Shown in pieces: positions 51,114 through 60,064 of a stretch of 64,000 nt of DNA (positions are counted from its first letter, which is position 1; the number at the start of each line of letters is the position of its first letter). The stretch lies in the NCBI RefSeq assembly GCF_004798685.1, contig NZ_CP039291.1, positions 62,001 to 126,000 on the forward strand, given 5' to 3'. Made by a program: the position numbers and the translations under genes. Source of the stretch: Cellulomonas shaoxiangyii. Lineage in GTDB: Bacteria; Actinomycetota; Actinomycetes; Actinomycetales; Cellulomonadaceae. The notes below the pieces were generated by a model that ran no database searches, had not been told where the DNA came from, and saw nothing but the letters and a program-made list of their open reading frames with translations.

Positions 51114-52316
51114 TCACACCGTGCTCGTGCCGAACGCCAGACCCAGCAGGTAGGTGGCCGCCGCGGCGCCGAAGCCGATGCCGAGCTGGCGCAGGGCACG
51201 CCTGCCCGGCGACGCCCCCGACAGCAGCCCCACGACCGAGCCCGTGCACAGCAGCGCCACGCCGACGAGGCCCGCCGACCACGCCACGGCGGTCAGGCCC
51301 TCGGCGCCCAGCAGGTACGGCAGCACCGGCACGGCCGCGCCGGACGCGAAGAAGCCGAAGCTCGACAGGGCCGCGCCCCACGGCGTGCCGACGGACTCGT
51401 GCTCGTCGCGCTCCGGCCGGGCGGGCGGCGGGGGGCCGTCCGTCCCGGCGTCGGCGCCCGGCACGGGGATCGGGCCGGGGAGCGACGTGGTGGTGCGCAG
51501 CAACGAGCCGGTGACCTGCTGCTGCGCCTGGTACTGCGCGAGCGAGGCGAGGACGACGTCGGCGCGCTCCTGCGCGTCCCGCGACGACATCCCGCGCGCC
51601 CGGTAGACGAGCGCGAGCTCGTTCGCGTCGACGTCGAGGTGCGCGAGCGCCGCGGCCGCGGCGGCGTCGGGACGCGACGCCTCCAGCAGCTCGCGCTGCG
51701 AGCGCACCGACACGTACTCGCCGGCGCCCATCGAGAGCGCACCCGCGAGCAGACCGGCCAGGCCGGTGAGCAGCACGGTCCCCGTCGGCACGCCCGACGC
51801 GCCGATGCCCAGCACGAGGGCGAGGTTCGACACGAGCCCGTCGTTCGCGCCGAACACGGCGGCCCGGAACGTGCCGGACATCTGCTGGCGGCCGCGCATC
51901 GCGAGGCCGCGGACGACCTCCTCGTGGATCTGCTCGTCGGCGGCCATGCGCGGCGTCGCCTCGGCGTCCCGCTCGTACGTCGACCGGGCCTCGGCGCGCT
52001 GCGCGAGCGCGAGCACGAACACGGACCCGAACCGGCGGGCGAGCCACCCCAGCACGCGACTGCGCCAGTCGCCCCGCAGCGGCCGGCCGACCTGGTCACC
52101 CAGCAGCTCCAGCCAGTGCGACTCGTGCCGGCGCTCGGCCTCGGCGAGGGCCAGGAGGATGTCGCGCTCCTCGCCGGTGCGGCGCCGGGCGAGATCCCGG
52201 TAGACGGCGGCCTCCGCGCGCTCGTCCGCGAGGTTGCGCCGCCACCGGCGCAGCTGCGCCGGGGTCGGGCGGGGGAGGTCCGTGCCGGCGGGTGCGGGAC
52301 GGTCGGGCGTGCTCAT
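51114..52316 (-). CDS. erythrin-VIT1 fusion metal transporter (VIT1/CCC1 family, MbfA-like)
   Basis: 400 residues. Residues about 20-160 are a ferritin-like (erythrin) helical domain with ERHESHW and DEQIHEEV metal-binding Glu/His. GTFRAAVFGANDGLVSNLALVLGIGASG begins the VIT1/CCC1 membrane domain with its conserved GANDGLVSN motif. The domain has five or so helices and a soluble insert (RDAQERADVVLASLAQYQAQQQ). MbfA-type proteins export iron or manganese using the ferritin-like domain as sensor. Its neighbour set includes an iron-box gene, but no iron box is visible upstream of this gene. Confidence 0.85.
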   Translation of the reverse strand: MSTPDRPAPAGTDLPRPTPAQLRRWRRNLADERAEAAVYRDLARRRTGEERDILLALAEAERRHESHWLELLGDQVGRPLRGDWRSRVLGWLARRFGSVFVLALAQRAEARSTYERDAEATPRMAADEQIHEEVVRGLAMRGRQQMSGTFRAAVFGANDGLVSNLALVLGIGASGVPTGTVLLTGLAGLLAGALSMGAGEYVSVRSQRELLEASRPDAAAAAALAHLDVDANELALVYRARGMSSRDAQERADVVLASLAQYQAQQQVTGSLLRTTTSLPGPIPVPGADAGTDGPPPPARPERDEHESVGTPWGAALSSFGFFASGAAVPVLPYLLGAEGLTAVAWSAGLVGVALLCTGSVVGLLSGASPGRRALRQLGIGFGAAAATYLLGLAFGTSTV

Positions 52317-52354
52317 GGGGCTCCGGGGACGACGACGGCGGACGCACGCGGACG

Positions 52355-52380
52355 AGCCCGGGACCGCGTGGTCCCGGGCT
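52355..52380. terminator. 11-bp-stem hairpin between VIT1 and OCD-like genes
   Basis: AGCCCGGGACC (52355-52365) pairs perfectly with GGTCCCGGGCT (52370-52380) around GCGT, 122 bp beyond the OCD-like stop and 39 bp before the VIT1 start. It is a likely terminator, or a leader hairpin of the VIT1 gene. Confidence 0.6.
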
Positions 52381-52501
52381 GCGTCGGCGCACCCGCACCG
52401 TAGGCGCCGCGGCACGGTTGCGATAACGGGCGACGCCGGTGTGGGGCCGCCCGGTGCCGCGGCTTCCGGCCGTCCGAACCCTGCCGGAGGTCCCCCGGAG
52501 G

Positions 52502-53404
52502 TCAGCGGCCGGTGTCGGTGTGGCGCAGGACCGCCTCGGCGACGACGACGTCCTGCCAGGACATGCCCACGCCCTTGAACACCACCGGCCGGTCCGCCGG
52601 CAGCGCGACGGTGCCGCGCACGACCTCGCGCAGCGGGACGAGCTCGTCGACCCGCAGCCGGCCCTCCGCGACGGCCAGCACCACGTCACCGGCCTCCCGG
52701 AGCGCGGTCGCGACGTCCTCCACGACCACCGTGGCACGCTCGAGCAACGGCCCGTCGAGCTCGCGGGCGTCGGGCTCGTGCGAGCCGACGGCGACGACGA
52801 CGACACGCTCGCCCAGCAGCGACGAGTCGAACACCGGGACGCGGGCCGAGGTCGCGCACACGACGACGTCCGCCCCGCCCAGCGCCGCCGCCGCCTCCGG
52901 TGAGCCCAGGCGCACCGCGGGCACCGGGCCGCCCACCGGGTCACGGAGCAGGTGGGTCACGGTGGCCAGGGGACGGACGGCCGCGAGCGTGCGCACGTGG
53001 CCCAGGGCCTGCGGTCCGGCGCCGACCACGGCCAGGTGCAGCGGCCGGTCCGGCAGCGCCGGCAGGACCGTCGCGACCGACACCGCGGGCGTGCGCAGCG
53101 TGGTCAGCGCCGTCCCGTCGAGCGCGGCCCGCAGGGCGAGGCTGGTCGGGTCGAACAGCAGGTAGGTGGCCTGGATGCGCGGCAGCCCGCGGCGTGGGTT
53201 GTCCGGGGCGACGGTCGCGACCTTGACCCCCACGGCCGTCGGGCGCTGCGACGGCATCAGCAGGAGCTGGCCGTGCTCCAGCCCGACCGGGATGCGTGCC
53301 AGGTCCTCCGCCGGGTCCAGCCCGTCGCGCAGCGCGTCGACGACCGCTGCGACCGCCCCCGCCGGCCCCAGGGAGAGGACGGCGTCGGCGTCCAGGTACC
53401 TCAT
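52502..53404 (-). CDS. ornithine cyclodeaminase/mu-crystallin family protein
   Basis: 300 residues from ATG 53404. RYLDADAVLSL, LLLMPSQRPTAVGVKVATVAPDNPRRGLPRIQATYLLFDP, AALTTLRTPAVSV and the NAD fingerprint LAVVGAGPQALGHVRTLA are typical, and the end FKGVGMSWQDVVVAEAVLR is the usual last block. Members reduce ketimines or cyclise ornithine to proline; activity here is not determined. It is somewhat shorter than the 320-350 usual length. Confidence 0.85.
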   Translation of the reverse strand: MRYLDADAVLSLGPAGAVAAVVDALRDGLDPAEDLARIPVGLEHGQLLLMPSQRPTAVGVKVATVAPDNPRRGLPRIQATYLLFDPTSLALRAALDGTALTTLRTPAVSVATVLPALPDRPLHLAVVGAGPQALGHVRTLAAVRPLATVTHLLRDPVGGPVPAVRLGSPEAAAALGGADVVVCATSARVPVFDSSLLGERVVVVAVGSHEPDARELDGPLLERATVVVEDVATALREAGDVVLAVAEGRLRVDELVPLREVVRGTVALPADRPVVFKGVGMSWQDVVVAEAVLRHTDTGR

Positions 53405-53433
53405 CGCGGGGCCGTGCCGGGCGGGAGCGCGCC

Positions 53434-53463
53434 GTGCGGGTGGACGGCGTGCGGGTGGACGGC
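53434..53463. repeat. two tandem 15-bp units
   Basis: GTGCGGGTGGACGGC occurs at 53434-53448 and 53449-53463 in the gap before the OCD-like gene. It could be recent slippage. Confidence 0.7.
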
Positions 53464-53515
53464 GACGCGGTCGCGACCCGCGTGGTGGTCGGCGGCCGGG
53501 GTGGGCGGGGGCAGC

Positions 53516-53553
53516 ACGCGCCCACCCTGCCACCCGGGGCAGGGTGGGCGCGT
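53516..53553. terminator. 15-bp-stem hairpin after the F420 oxidoreductase
   Basis: ACGCGCCCACCCTGC (53516-53530) pairs perfectly with GCAGGGTGGGCGCGT (53539-53553) around 8 bases, 33 bp past the stop. Confidence 0.85.
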
Positions 53554-53585
53554 CGCCTCACGCCTCCCGGTCGCGGCGGCCGGCG

Positions 53586-54581
53586 TCAGGACGACGGGGC
53601 GGCCGCGCGGAGCTTCGCGAGCAGGGGTTCCGCCGCCTCGGCCAGGAAGCGCTCCTGCGCCTCGTCGCCCACCTGGACGACCGCGATGTCGGTGAACCCG
53701 GCCTCCCAGTAGGCGGACACGGCCTCGACGATCGCGTCGAGGTCGGGACCGCACGGGATCTGCTCCGCGACGTCGTCCGGCCGGACGAACTGGCTCGCGG
53801 CGTCGAACGCCTCGGTCGTCGGCAGGTCGGCGTTGACCTTCCAGCCGCCGCCGAACCAGCGGAACTGCTCGTGCGCGCGCTGCTTGGCGCGCTCGGGGTC
53901 CGGGTCCCAGGAGATCGGGATCTGGCCGATCTTGCGCGACGGGGTGTCCGCGAGGCCGTCCTCGGCGCGCGCGGCGTCCCACCGCTCGACGATCTGTGCG
54001 TCCGGCTCGACCGCGATGAGGTGGTCGGCCAGGCCGCTGAACCGCGAGATGGACTGGCTGCCGGACACCGCCACGCCGATCTCCACCGGCTGATCGGGCA
54101 GGTCCCACAGCTTGGCGGAGTCGACGCGGAAGTGGACGCCCTCGTACGTGACGCGCTCGCCGGACAGCAGCTCGTGGATGATCTCGAGCGCCTCCTCGAG
54201 CAGGTCGTGCCGCTCCCCGACGGCGGGCCAGCGCTCGCCGACCACGTGCTCGTTGAGGTTCTCGCCCGCGCCCACGCCGAGGGTGAACCGGTCGTCGGAG
54301 AGGATCGCGAGCGTCGCGGCCTTCTGCGCGACGACGGCCGGGTGGTACCGGATCGTCGGGCAGGTCACGTAGGTCATGAGGTCGATGCGCTGCGTCGCCT
54401 GCGCGACCGCACCGAGCAGCGTCCACGCGTAGGGCGCGTGCCCCTGCTCCTCCAGCCACGGGAAGTAGTGGTCGGACGACACGGCGAAGTCGAACCCGAG
54501 CCGGTCGGCGGCCTGCGCGTACCGCACGAGCTCGCGCGGCCCGGACTGCTCGGTCATGAGGGTGTACCCGAAGCGCGTCAT
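53586..54581 (-). CDS. F420-dependent LLM-class oxidoreductase
   Basis: 331 residues from ATG 54581. MTRFGYTLMTEQSGPRELVRYAQAADRLGFDFAVSSDHYFPWLEEQGHAPYAW, RIDLMTYVTCPTIRYHPAVVAQKAATLAIL and RFTLGVGAGENLNEHVVGERWP are the signature of the F420-dependent LLM group close to glucose-6-phosphate dehydrogenase (TIGR03557-like). It uses coenzyme F420, implying the organism makes it; the substrate is unknown. A terminator follows. Confidence 0.88.
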   Translation of the reverse strand: MTRFGYTLMTEQSGPRELVRYAQAADRLGFDFAVSSDHYFPWLEEQGHAPYAWTLLGAVAQATQRIDLMTYVTCPTIRYHPAVVAQKAATLAILSDDRFTLGVGAGENLNEHVVGERWPAVGERHDLLEEALEIIHELLSGERVTYEGVHFRVDSAKLWDLPDQPVEIGVAVSGSQSISRFSGLADHLIAVEPDAQIVERWDAARAEDGLADTPSRKIGQIPISWDPDPERAKQRAHEQFRWFGGGWKVNADLPTTEAFDAASQFVRPDDVAEQIPCGPDLDAIVEAVSAYWEAGFTDIAVVQVGDEAQERFLAEAAEPLLAKLRAAAPSS

Positions 54582-54628
54582 GCGACGAGCGTGGCCCGGC
54601 CCCCGCGATCCGGCATCCGGAGGCGGTC

Positions 54629-55753
54629 TCAGGCGTCCGCCCACGCCTCCGCGGCCGTCGTCACCGGGGCGCCCGTGCGGGCCGACTCCTCCATCGCGAG
54701 GCCCAGCAGGTGGTCCTGGATGCCGTCGGCGAGCGGGTACGGCGGCGGCGCGTCACCGCGCACCCACGCACCCGTGAGGTCGAGCAGGTGCGCCACCGCG
54801 ATGTCGTCGTCGGCGAGCCGGGCGCCCGTGAACGGGTTGCGGTACAGGACGCGCCCGTCGATCGACAGGTGCTCGAGGTCGAAGCCGTCGAGGTCCTGCT
54901 CGATGCCCGACTGCCGGCGCGAGATCCGGGAGGTCAGCACCGTGCGCGGGTCGAGCCACCGCGTCACGTCGTCCCCGACGACCTCGCCGAGCGAGCCGCG
55001 CACGACGATGCGGTTGGCGCGCAGCGGGTTGTGCCACTGGTTGTCGGTGAAGTCGTAGAGGATGTGCCGGCCGTCGCCGAGGTCGATCGTCGCGAGGATC
55101 GTGCGGGCGGCGGCGGGCTCGGTGGCGTTGGACCAGCCGTGCCGGGTGATCGGGTCGACGAGCGGCGCGGTGAACGCGCGGGCGTGCACGGTGGTCGCGC
55201 CGCGGCCCGCGCCGAGCAGCCGCCGGGCCAGCCCGACCGCGTGGTACAGGTGCGTCGAGGAGACCTGCACGCTCGTCGGGGCGCCGATGAGCCCGTCCGC
55301 GACGAGCCGCTGCCGCGCCTGGTGCGCGGGCATGAACGGGCTGTGCTCGGCGACCTGCACGAGGCCGGACGTGCCGACGTCCGCCCACAGGCGGCGCAGG
55401 CCGTCGACGTCGGGGGCCGGGGGCGTCTCCGCCAGCACGGGCACGGACGCGTCGACCAGCTCGCGCACGACCTCCGGGGTCACCGGCCACGGCGTCGCGG
55501 TGACGACGAGCTCGGGCCGGTCGGGCGCCGCGCTCGCCCCCGGGACGGCACCCGTGACGAGCTCCTCGACGGTCCGCACGGTCGGCACGCCCCACCGCGC
55601 CTCCACCTCGGCCCCGCGCTCGGCGGTGCGCGTCACGACGCCCGTGCACGTGAACCGCTCGGGCATGAGCCGCGCCATCCGCACGAAGAACTCGGCGCGC
55701 CAGCCGGAGCCGATCACGCCGAACCGGACGGGTGCGGGGGAGTGCTGCGTCAT
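54629..55753 (-). CDS. Gfo/Idh/MocA family oxidoreductase
   Basis: 374 residues. RFGVIGSGWRAEFFVRMARLMP is the Rossmann start, VPVLAETPPAPDVDGLRRLW replaces the usual EKP motif with AETPPA, and QVAEHSPFMPAHQARQRLV and GDGRHILYDFTDNQWHN occupy the C-terminal domain. These enzymes act on inositols or sugar derivatives. The EKP lysine is replaced by Thr (ETP), so catalysis may differ or be lost. Confidence 0.78.
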   Translation of the reverse strand: MTQHSPAPVRFGVIGSGWRAEFFVRMARLMPERFTCTGVVTRTAERGAEVEARWGVPTVRTVEELVTGAVPGASAAPDRPELVVTATPWPVTPEVVRELVDASVPVLAETPPAPDVDGLRRLWADVGTSGLVQVAEHSPFMPAHQARQRLVADGLIGAPTSVQVSSTHLYHAVGLARRLLGAGRGATTVHARAFTAPLVDPITRHGWSNATEPAAARTILATIDLGDGRHILYDFTDNQWHNPLRANRIVVRGSLGEVVGDDVTRWLDPRTVLTSRISRRQSGIEQDLDGFDLEHLSIDGRVLYRNPFTGARLADDDIAVAHLLDLTGAWVRGDAPPPYPLADGIQDHLLGLAMEESARTGAPVTTAAEAWADA

Positions 55754-55921
55754 GGGGGGCGTCGTCCTCGTCGTCGAGCGATGGGTCCAGGCGACCCTAG
55801 CCGCGCGGCCGCGCGCGCTCGCGGTGAGCGGTCCCGGCGGCACCCCGGTGCTGCGGGCCGCGGTGCGCGTGGCACGGTGGACGCACCGGCGCCGCCGCCG
55901 GCCGGACGCCAGGAGGCCCAG

Positions 55922-56587
55922 GTGCGCGTGCTCGACGTCGTCGTCGCCCAGCTGCGCCTGTGCGTGGCGACGCTCGCGCTGGCCGGGACGCAGGAGGTGT
56001 GGCGCGAGGGTGACCTCGGCGGCCTCGTGTACTTCACGAACCTGTCGAACCTGTCGTTCGCCCTGGTGCTGGTGTGGGCGGCGGTCGCGTCGCTGGCCGG
56101 GCGGGGCCACCCGCCGGCGGTGCTCAAGGCCGGGGTGACGCTGTTCCTGCTCATCACCGGGCTCGTGTCGTGGCTCGTCCTCGCGCCCGGGGCGCCGGGC
56201 GCGCCTGCCGTCGCGCTCGGCCTGACGGGCGGGCAGATCGAGCACGAGGTCGTGCCGGTCGCGGCCCTGCTGGACTTCCTGCTGCTCGACGCGCACCGGC
56301 GCCTGCGGTGGCGCGCGGTCGCGTGGTGGGTCGGGGCGCTCCTGCTGTACTGCGCCGTCACGACGGCCCGCGGTCTGCTGGTCCCCGGCGCGGGGTACCC
56401 GTACGGGTTCGTCGACCTCGGGGCGCTGGGGTGGGGCGGCCTGCTGCGCAACGTGCTGGCGTACGGCACGGCGTTCGCGGGCCTCGGGGCGCTGCTGGTG
56501 CTCGCCGACCGCCGGCTGCCCGCCGGTGCGCTCGTCGGCACCGCGGGCCACCCGGTCGCGCTGCGGCAGGAAGCGGCCGGGAGGTGA
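55922..56587 (+). CDS. Pr6Pr family membrane protein
   Basis: 221 residues from GTG 55922 with AGGAGG upstream. Six hydrophobic segments and the pattern YFTNLSNLSFALVLVWAAV, IEHEVVPVAALLDFLLLD and YPYGFVDLGALGWGGLLRNVLAYGTAF fit the FAR-17a/AIG1-like Pr6Pr membrane protein family. Function unknown; the conserved Asn/Thr and His residues in the membrane recall androgen-dependent TFPI-like hydrolases. Confidence 0.72.
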   Translation: MRVLDVVVAQLRLCVATLALAGTQEVWREGDLGGLVYFTNLSNLSFALVLVWAAVASLAGRGHPPAVLKAGVTLFLLITGLVSWLVLAPGAPGAPAVALGLTGGQIEHEVVPVAALLDFLLLDAHRRLRWRAVAWWVGALLLYCAVTTARGLLVPGAGYPYGFVDLGALGWGGLLRNVLAYGTAFAGLGALLVLADRRLPAGALVGTAGHPVALRQEAAGR

Positions 56588-56612
56588 CCGCTTCCGGCCC
56601 TAGCGTCGGGGC

Positions 56613-57731
56613 ATGACGACCCTGTCGCTGCGGCGGCTCAACCGCACGCTGCTGCACCGTCAGCAGCTCGACGTGCGGTCCGACGGCGGCGTGGTGGCGG
56701 CCGTGCGGCGGCGCGTCGCGGTGCAGGCGCAGGAGCCGAACTGGGTGCACGTGGGGATGTGGGCGCGGCTGGCCGGCTTCCGCACTGCCGACCTCGACGC
56801 GGCGGTCGAGGCGCGGACGCTCGTGCGCGCGCCGCTGCTGCGCGGGACCCAGCACCTGACGGCGGCGGCCGACCACGGCTGGCTGCGGCCGACCGTGCAG
56901 CCGGTGCTGGACCGGCTCGTGCGGGCGCCGTACTACGCCGAGCACGTGGGCGACCTCGACCCCGCGGTGCTCGTGGCCGCGGCGCGCGAGGTGCTGGGCG
57001 ACGCCACGGTGCGGCGGCGCGACCTGGGTGCGGCGCTGGTCGAGCGGTTCCCCGGGCGCAAGGCGGCCGTGGTGGCGGCGGCCGTCGAGGCGCTGACGCC
57101 GGTGGTGCACGACCCGGCGACGTCGGCGTTCGGGTCGTGGTGGAGCCGGCGGTCGATCGCCGTGACGGCGGCCGACGCGTGGCTGGGCGCGCCGGTGGGC
57201 GAGCCGGACGTGCCGGCGCTCGTGCGCCGGTACCTGGCGGCGTTCGGGCCGGCCGGGGTCATGGACCTGCAGGCGTGGTGCGGCCTGACCCGGCTGCGGC
57301 CGGTCGTCGACGCGATGCGCGGCGAGCTCCGGGTGCTGCACGGCCCCGACGGTCGCGAGCTGCTCGACGTGCCGGACGGCCCCCTGGCGGACGAGGACGC
57401 GCCCGCGCCCGTGCGCTTCCTCCCGATGTTCGACGACGCCGTCCTCGCGCACCGCGACCGCGGCCGGATCCTGCCCGAGGCGGTGCGCCGGGACGTGATG
57501 CCGGGGTGGTCGATGGTGCGCGCCACCGTGCTGGTCGACGGGTTCGTCGCGGCGACGTGGGAGCTCGCCGAGGGGCGCGTGGTCGTCCGACCCCTGCGTC
57601 CGCTGACGCCGGCCGAGCGGGACGCGGTCGGTGCGGAGGGTGCGGCGGCGGCCGCGTTCGTCGGGGCCGACCCCGAGATCCGGCTGACGTCGACCCCGGT
57701 CACCCGCGTCCCGGGCGAACGCACCTCCTGA
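56613..57731 (+). CDS. AlkZ/YcaQ-like winged-helix DNA glycosylase family protein
   Basis: 372 residues. The HTH_42 region starts LSLRRLNRTLLHRQQL, and VQAQEPNWVHVGMWARL contains the QxQ catalytic pair (Gln38, Gln40) used by AlkZ enzymes that unhook interstrand crosslinks. RGTQHLTAAADHGWLRP, LVRRYLAAFGPAGVMDLQAWCGL and VRFLPMFDDAVLAHRDRGRIL are family blocks. It may repair crosslinks or bulky adducts. The gene is alone, 25 bp after the Pr6Pr gene. Confidence 0.82.
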   Translation: MTTLSLRRLNRTLLHRQQLDVRSDGGVVAAVRRRVAVQAQEPNWVHVGMWARLAGFRTADLDAAVEARTLVRAPLLRGTQHLTAAADHGWLRPTVQPVLDRLVRAPYYAEHVGDLDPAVLVAAAREVLGDATVRRRDLGAALVERFPGRKAAVVAAAVEALTPVVHDPATSAFGSWWSRRSIAVTAADAWLGAPVGEPDVPALVRRYLAAFGPAGVMDLQAWCGLTRLRPVVDAMRGELRVLHGPDGRELLDVPDGPLADEDAPAPVRFLPMFDDAVLAHRDRGRILPEAVRRDVMPGWSMVRATVLVDGFVAATWELAEGRVVVRPLRPLTPAERDAVGAEGAAAAAFVGADPEIRLTSTPVTRVPGERTS

Positions 57732-57816
57732 CCCGTCGCGGACCCCGCGGGTAGCGGGCGGTGCGCTCACGTGACTAAGCGATTCACAACGTTGTACAAG
57801 AGAGCGTTTTCCGCGA

Positions 57817-57830
57817 TGTTAGCGATCACA
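57817..57830 (+). promoter_or_regulatory. LacI-type operator upstream of arabinanase
   Basis: TGTTAGCGATCACA. It overlaps a TGTTAG -10 box with TTGTAC (57792-57797) as -35, 28 bp before the ATG. A further palindrome ACAACGTTGT lies at 57787-57796. The site matches those at 62355 and 63772. Confidence 0.7.
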
Positions 57831-57857
57831 CGCCCCCACGTCCGAAAGGCGGCATCG

Positions 57858-59273
57858 ATGCAACGACGCATCCACGCGACGGGGGTCCGCGCCCTCGTCC
57901 TCGCCGCGGCGGCCGCCCTGGTCGCCGCCCTCGCCGGCACGGCCTCCGCCCCACCCGCGCAGGCCGCGCCGCCCACGCTCGTCTCCGCGCAGTCCGGCCG
58001 GTGCCTCGACGTCGTCGGCAACGACTCCACCCCCGGCGCGCGCATCCAGATCTGGGACTGCAACGGCGTCGCCGGGCAGGGCTGGACGCTCACGTCCTCC
58101 GGCGAGCTGCGCACGTTCGACGGCACGCGCTGCCTGGACGCGCTCGAGTGGGGCACCACCCCCGGCACTGCCCTGATCTCGTGGAGCTGCACGGGCAGCG
58201 CCAACCAGCGGTTCGCGCGCGGCGGCAACGGGAGCCTCGTGCACCAGCCGTCCGGGCTGTGCGTCGACGTCACGGGCGCTCGCACCGCCAACGGCACGGC
58301 GGTCACGCTGTGGACCTGCACCGGCCGGGACAACCAGCGCTGGACCAGCACGACGTCCGGCGGCGGCAACGACGGCGGCGGCACGGGCACCCCGCCCGCC
58401 GCCTACCCCGGTCCCGGCGTCGTCACGGGCGCCACCTGGGCGCACGACCCCACGGTCGTCAAGCGTCCCGACGGGTCCTACCTCGTCGCGACGACCGGCC
58501 GCGGCATCCCCCTGAAGACGTCCCGCGACCGCACCGCGTGGACCGACGCCGGATCGGCCTTCCCCAACGGCACGCCGTGGACGTCCGCGCACACCACCGG
58601 CGACCTGTGGGCGCCCGACCTGTCCTACCGCGACGGGCAGTACTGGCTGTACTACTCCGCGTCGACGTTCGGGTCCCGGAACTCGGGCATCTACCTCGCG
58701 ACCAGCCCCACCGGCAACGCCGGGTCGTGGACCAACCGCGGCCTCGTCGTGAGCACCACGGCGTCGAGCGACCACAACGCGATCGACCCCGACGTCGTCA
58801 CGGACGCGCAGGGCCGGACCTGGATGAGCTACGGCTCGTTCTGGACCGGCATCAAGCTCATCGAGATCAACCCGTCGACGGGCCTGCGGCAGGGCACGGC
58901 CCTCCACTCGCTCGCCACCCGGAGCGCCGGCCTGGAGGCGCCCGACATCCTCTACCGCGACGGCTGGTACTACCTGTTCGTGTCGTTCGACGCGTGCTGC
59001 CGCGGTGCCGACAGCACGTACCGCGTGGCCGTCGGCCGCTCCGCGTCGATCACCGGGCCGTACGTCGACCGTGCCGGCACCCGCATGACGAGCGGTGGCG
59101 GCACGGAGATCCTCGCCGGGCGGGGCTCCGTCAACGGCCCGGGCCACAGCGCGACGCTGCGGGACACGGACGGCGACGTGCTCTTCTACCACTGGTACAC
59201 CGACGCGGGGGACTCGCGGCTGGGCATCAACCTGCTCGGCTGGGACTCCGCGGGCTGGCCGTTCGTCAGGTGA
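57858..59273 (+). CDS. secreted arabinan endo-1,5-alpha-L-arabinanase (GH43) with ricin-type lectin domain
   Basis: 471 residues from ATG 57858. After a signal peptide (to about residue 36) comes a ricin-B/CBM13 domain (about 40-170) with QGW, NQRF and NQRW motifs and paired cysteines, then a Gly/Asn linker. The GH43 five-bladed propeller has WAHDPTVV (Asp197), NAIDPDVV (Asp310) and GLEAPDI (Glu360), the base, pKa modulator and acid of the family, and HTTGDLWAPDLSY. The relationship is closest to arabinan-degrading GH43 enzymes. It should release arabinose oligomers from pectin side chains. Regulation by the LacI-type operator is likely. Confidence 0.84.
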   Translation: MQRRIHATGVRALVLAAAAALVAALAGTASAPPAQAAPPTLVSAQSGRCLDVVGNDSTPGARIQIWDCNGVAGQGWTLTSSGELRTFDGTRCLDALEWGTTPGTALISWSCTGSANQRFARGGNGSLVHQPSGLCVDVTGARTANGTAVTLWTCTGRDNQRWTSTTSGGGNDGGGTGTPPAAYPGPGVVTGATWAHDPTVVKRPDGSYLVATTGRGIPLKTSRDRTAWTDAGSAFPNGTPWTSAHTTGDLWAPDLSYRDGQYWLYYSASTFGSRNSGIYLATSPTGNAGSWTNRGLVVSTTASSDHNAIDPDVVTDAQGRTWMSYGSFWTGIKLIEINPSTGLRQGTALHSLATRSAGLEAPDILYRDGWYYLFVSFDACCRGADSTYRVAVGRSASITGPYVDRAGTRMTSGGGTEILAGRGSVNGPGHSATLRDTDGDVLFYHWYTDAGDSRLGINLLGWDSAGWPFVR

Positions 59274-59925
59274 CGGGCCCCGGCCGGACGTCGCCGCGCG
59301 CGGCGTCCGGCCGGTCCGGCTCGGTGCGCCGCGGCTCGCCGCGCTGCAGTTCGGCGCGGTCCGGCTCGTCGCCGTCCGTGAACAGCTGCCACACCGGCCC
59401 GAACACGCACCACAGCACCATGACGAGCGTCGCGCGGCCGGCCCAGCCGGCCAGCACCGCGCGCTGCTCGGGTGCGGACGCGATGAGCGCCAGCACCCCG
59501 AGGATCCCGCACGCGACCGCCCACGCGAGCACCACCCGCAGCCACAGGCGCCACTCGTGCCGCAGGGCCGCCCGACCGCGCTTCGGCGCCCGCGGCGGGC
59601 GCGGCCCGTCGAAGAACCGCCACGCGACCCACGCGTCGACCTTCTCGACCGTCCACCTCCCGAACGCCACCGTGTACCCGAGGTAGACCGCCGCGAGGCC
59701 GTGCGTCCACGTGGGCTCGCTGCCGCTCACCAGGTCCCCGACCGTGGCCACGAGCAGCACGACCTCGATCGCCGGCTCGCACAGCAGCAGCACGGTGGAC
59801 AGCCGCCGGCGCCCCAGGACGTACCGGGCGGCGACGGCGGCGGCGAGGAACACCCAGAACGCGATCTCGCACGCCACCACGAGCGCGCCCACGGGGTGGT
59901 CGAGGACCCAGTCGAAGAACGTCAT
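59266..59925 (-). CDS. hypothetical membrane protein
   Basis: 219 residues from ATG 59925. Four or five hydrophobic segments (ALVVACEIAFWVFLAAAVAARYVL, LVSGSE..., WLRVVLAWAVACGILGVLALIA, LVMVLWCVFGPVWQLF) with an internal KRGRAALRHEWRL cytosolic turn. No family is recognised. Its stop overlaps the last 8 bases of the arabinanase gene, tail-to-tail, and there is no hairpin between them. Confidence 0.72.
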   Translation of the reverse strand: MTFFDWVLDHPVGALVVACEIAFWVFLAAAVAARYVLGRRRLSTVLLLCEPAIEVVLLVATVGDLVSGSEPTWTHGLAAVYLGYTVAFGRWTVEKVDAWVAWRFFDGPRPPRAPKRGRAALRHEWRLWLRVVLAWAVACGILGVLALIASAPEQRAVLAGWAGRATLVMVLWCVFGPVWQLFTDGDEPDRAELQRGEPRRTEPDRPDAARGDVRPGPVT

Positions 59926-60064
59926 GCCCCCACGCTCGCCCGGGCGGGTGGGCGGGCGCGCCGGGCGGACGGAGGGTCCTGGCGGGGGTGGCCGGTCCGG
60001 AGGGACGACGCGCCTCCTCCCTTCGGACGAGGGTGCGCGCCCGGGCGTCTGCTGGGATGGGCAC

